Shown: positions 62,050-64,000 of the stretch, piece by piece | Position numbering within the stretch: the stretch's first letter is position 1 | How the letters are laid out: each line of letters opens with the position of its first letter | NCBI RefSeq assembly: GCF_000321225.1 | Contig: NW_004450276.1 | Location: 1,530,265 to 1,594,264 of the forward strand | Direction: 5' to 3' | From: Odobenus rosmarus divergens | Taxonomy: Eukaryota; Chordata; Mammalia; Carnivora; Odobenidae | Length of the DNA stretch: 64,000 nucleotides | Notes under the pieces: model-generated | Told to the model about the DNA's origin: nothing | Seen by the model: the letters and a program-made list of their open reading frames with translations, nothing else | The model's database searches: none | Position numbers and translations under genes: made by a program

Positions 62050-62215
62050 CTCCTTGCCTCTCTTGGTCGCTTGGGCTGCCAGCACAAAATACCACATGCT
62101 GGGTGGCTTAACCCACGCATTTTGTTTTTTCCCAGTTCCAGAAGCTGAAAATCCAAGATCAAAGTGCCATCGGGGTTGGTTTCTTCAATACAACCAGTGT
62201 CCCTCTCTTCCCCGG
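62050..62215 (-). mobile_element. MaLR LTR fragment (MLT1/MST type), minus strand
   Basis: 'tcgcttgggctgccagcacaaaataccac' is followed by 'gggtggcttaac' and 'gaaaatccaagatcaaagtgcc'. This is the reverse of an MLT1-like LTR 3' part, truncated on the right. Confidence 0.8.
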
Positions 62216-62229
62216 GTTATTCTTGCAAG

Positions 62230-63570
62230 CATTCAAAGGTGCTCCTCCCTCACTCCACAATCCTCCTCCACCTCCCTTCAAAACAGTTCTCTAAAGCACT
62301 ATGTCACTGCCTCCCCCTTAAACACTTTTTTCACTCATGAGATCACTCAAATCTGCTTGCCTCCAAAGCTCCTCAACATCCCAACATGCTCCAAATTTAA
62401 CGGGTGCTTCTTCTAATTTTACTCAATTTTTCTGCAACATTTGATCCAGTACACCACTCTCTTCCCTGAAAATTCTCCCCTTACTGGAGCCATGATGGCA
62501 TATTCTTCTGGGTCTTTCTGCTTGCTTCTACTCCTGTTTCAAACCTCTAGATCTTGGAATGCCCTAGAACTTGCTCCTGTATCTTCTGGAATCATTTTCT
62601 CTTCTCTGGCTGTTTCCAATGCTAAGTGATCTCACCCTATTTCCCGGCTTTGCCTGTCCCTCTGGCAGTGACACCCAAATTAATATGTGCAGCTCTGACC
62701 TCCCCCCTGATCTCCAGACTCATTTATACAGTCCAAGTGCCTGACAGCTCCTCTTGGATGTCTAATAGTCTTGTCAAATGTAGTGTATCCAAAACATAAC
62801 CCTTGACTTCCTTTCCCTCTTCCAGACTTTCCCGTCTCAGTGGATGGCAGTGAACTGCTCAAACTAAAACTTTCATCATCCTTGACTTCCCCCCTTCTCT
62901 TATCTCCTACACCCAGTCCTTTAGCAAGTCTGCCTCAAATGCATCTTCAGCTCTACTTCTAGCTCTCCAGCCCAAGGCACCTCATCTCTCCCTTGGACTG
63001 CTACCATGGCGTCCTCACTAGTCTTTCTGCTTCCATTGTTGCCCCACTGCCATCCATTCTCTATGTAGCTACTGGAAGAATCTTTTAAAAACTTAAATCA
63101 CATATTTTGTCTTTCCCTTACACAAAACCCCTCCGTGATTTCACCTATCATTAGAACGAAACTCAGAATCATCTCCAAGGCTTGCGTCCTGTATTATCTG
63201 ATTGACCAGACCTCTCTTCCTACTCTGGCCCCTGCCCCCCCTCAGCCCCCAACTCTCTATGCTTCATTCTTTCTGTTAGACAGGCCAAGTGCAGGGTCTA
63301 TGTACCCACTGTTCCCTCTGCCTTGAAAATTCTTTCTCCTCATTCAGGTCTTCACTCAAATGTCGGCCCCTCACTTTTCCTACTCCCTATGTAAAGCAGA
63401 CCCTCACCGGTCCTCAGCACTGACTTTCTATTTCCTTCATATTGCTTATCACAGTGAACTCCTAGAGGGCTGAGCTTTGGTCTGCCATGCTCCGCTCCCT
63501 GCTCTCTCTCCAGCAGCAAGGACACACCTGGCACACAATGAAAACTCAATGAGAGAATAAAATCGGTCAC
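62230..63570 (+). mobile_element. Long L2 LINE 3' part, plus strand
   Basis: 'ggactgctaccatggcgtcctcactagtc', 'tttaaaaacttaaatcacat', 'gttccctctgccttgaaaat', 'ggtcttcactcaaatgtc' and 'cctggcacacaatgaaaactcaatg' appear in L2 order up to its 3' end. Short pyrimidine-rich frames here are remnants only. Confidence 0.88.
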
Positions 63571-64000
63571 ACACTCTCTCCCTCCTCCAGGATGCCAAAG
63601 GAAGCCCACAGTTGCCTGCCCCAGTCCTCCATTTGTCTCCACACCATCTATCTAAGGAGAGCTGTCTCAGCCAGACTGGTCCTGGGCTCTTCGTATATCA
63701 GAGTCAGAGAGTTGACAGAGAATTAATAGGAGAAGATAGAACCTGAAAGGCTTAGGAAGGGAACGACTTGGAGAAATCGGCTGTCAGTTAAAAATAATAA
63801 AGAACAGAGGTCTGAGTGAGGAGGTGGGGGGCGGGGCGGAGGACCGGGAAGGGAAAAAAAAAAAATCCATGTGGTCTAGACATAAGCGTGAAAGTTCTTT
63901 CTGCACTTGTCTGATCTGAGTCTCTGGAGGGGGTGGGAGAGAAAAAATGGAGAAGAGAGCTGAGGATTCTGAACTGAATCCTTTTTATGTATTTCAAGAG
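63571..64000. other. No gene seen; unique sequence to the window edge
   Basis: G- and A-rich runs lie at 63,820-63,865. Nothing else is supported. Confidence 0.4.

Overview
The window is nuclear DNA from a mammal of the order Carnivora, and nearly all of it is intronic or intergenic. The strongest clue is 13 copies of the tRNA-derived CAN SINE (CT-rich tail, then AATAAATAAAATCTT and poly-A, most with target-site duplications). None carries the canid-specific SINEC_Cf head (GGGATCCCTGGGTGGCGCAG type) or the felid-type internal sequence. A non-canid caniform such as a bear, mustelid, panda or seal therefore fits best. Bacterial gene features are absent: no operons, no ribosome-binding sites, no CRISPR, no rRNA or functional tRNA gene.

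Coding content is small. Three short segments on the minus strand (54,717-54,774, 46,839-46,928 and 17,019-17,105) each have a good splice donor, an acceptor and exactly one open reading frame. Their splice phases join without a break in the order expected for one minus-strand gene. Together they encode about 77 residues of a helix-rich, partly coiled-coil-like protein that I do not recognise. The two introns would be about 7.8 kb and 29.7 kb.

Layout: 1-7.7 kb is unique sequence with one young CAN SINE (1.73 kb), MIR and L2 fragments and a short L1 3' end. 7.7-12.7 kb is a 5'-truncated minus-strand L1, interrupted by a SINE and holding a near-perfect 233-bp inverted duplication of its own RT region. 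12.7-17 kb is mostly unique, with L2-like sequence and a minus-strand MLT1 LTR. 17.1-46.8 kb is the large intron: CAN SINEs, a purine microsatellite, two plus-strand old L1s (19.3-25.5 kb) ending in an inverted junction, a nested stack of L2/MLT1/MER5/L1/Tigger/SINE (29.7-33.7 kb), and a long minus-strand L1 (37.4-44.1 kb) that still shows ORF2 and ORF1. 46.9-54.7 kb is the smaller intron, with L2, an MLT1-type LTR, a 30-bp tandem repeat and a SINE. 54.8-64 kb holds MIRs, a probable solitary endogenous-retrovirus LTR, a MER5 hAT fragment, two SINEs in inverted orientation and a long L2.

The supported exons belong to one gene. Everything else is the transposon record of its introns and flank. 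I found no previously undescribed gene system. The observations most worth checking are the unidentified three-exon gene fragment and the inverted duplication inside the 7.7-12.7 kb L1, whose arms are far more alike than the age of that L1 would predict.
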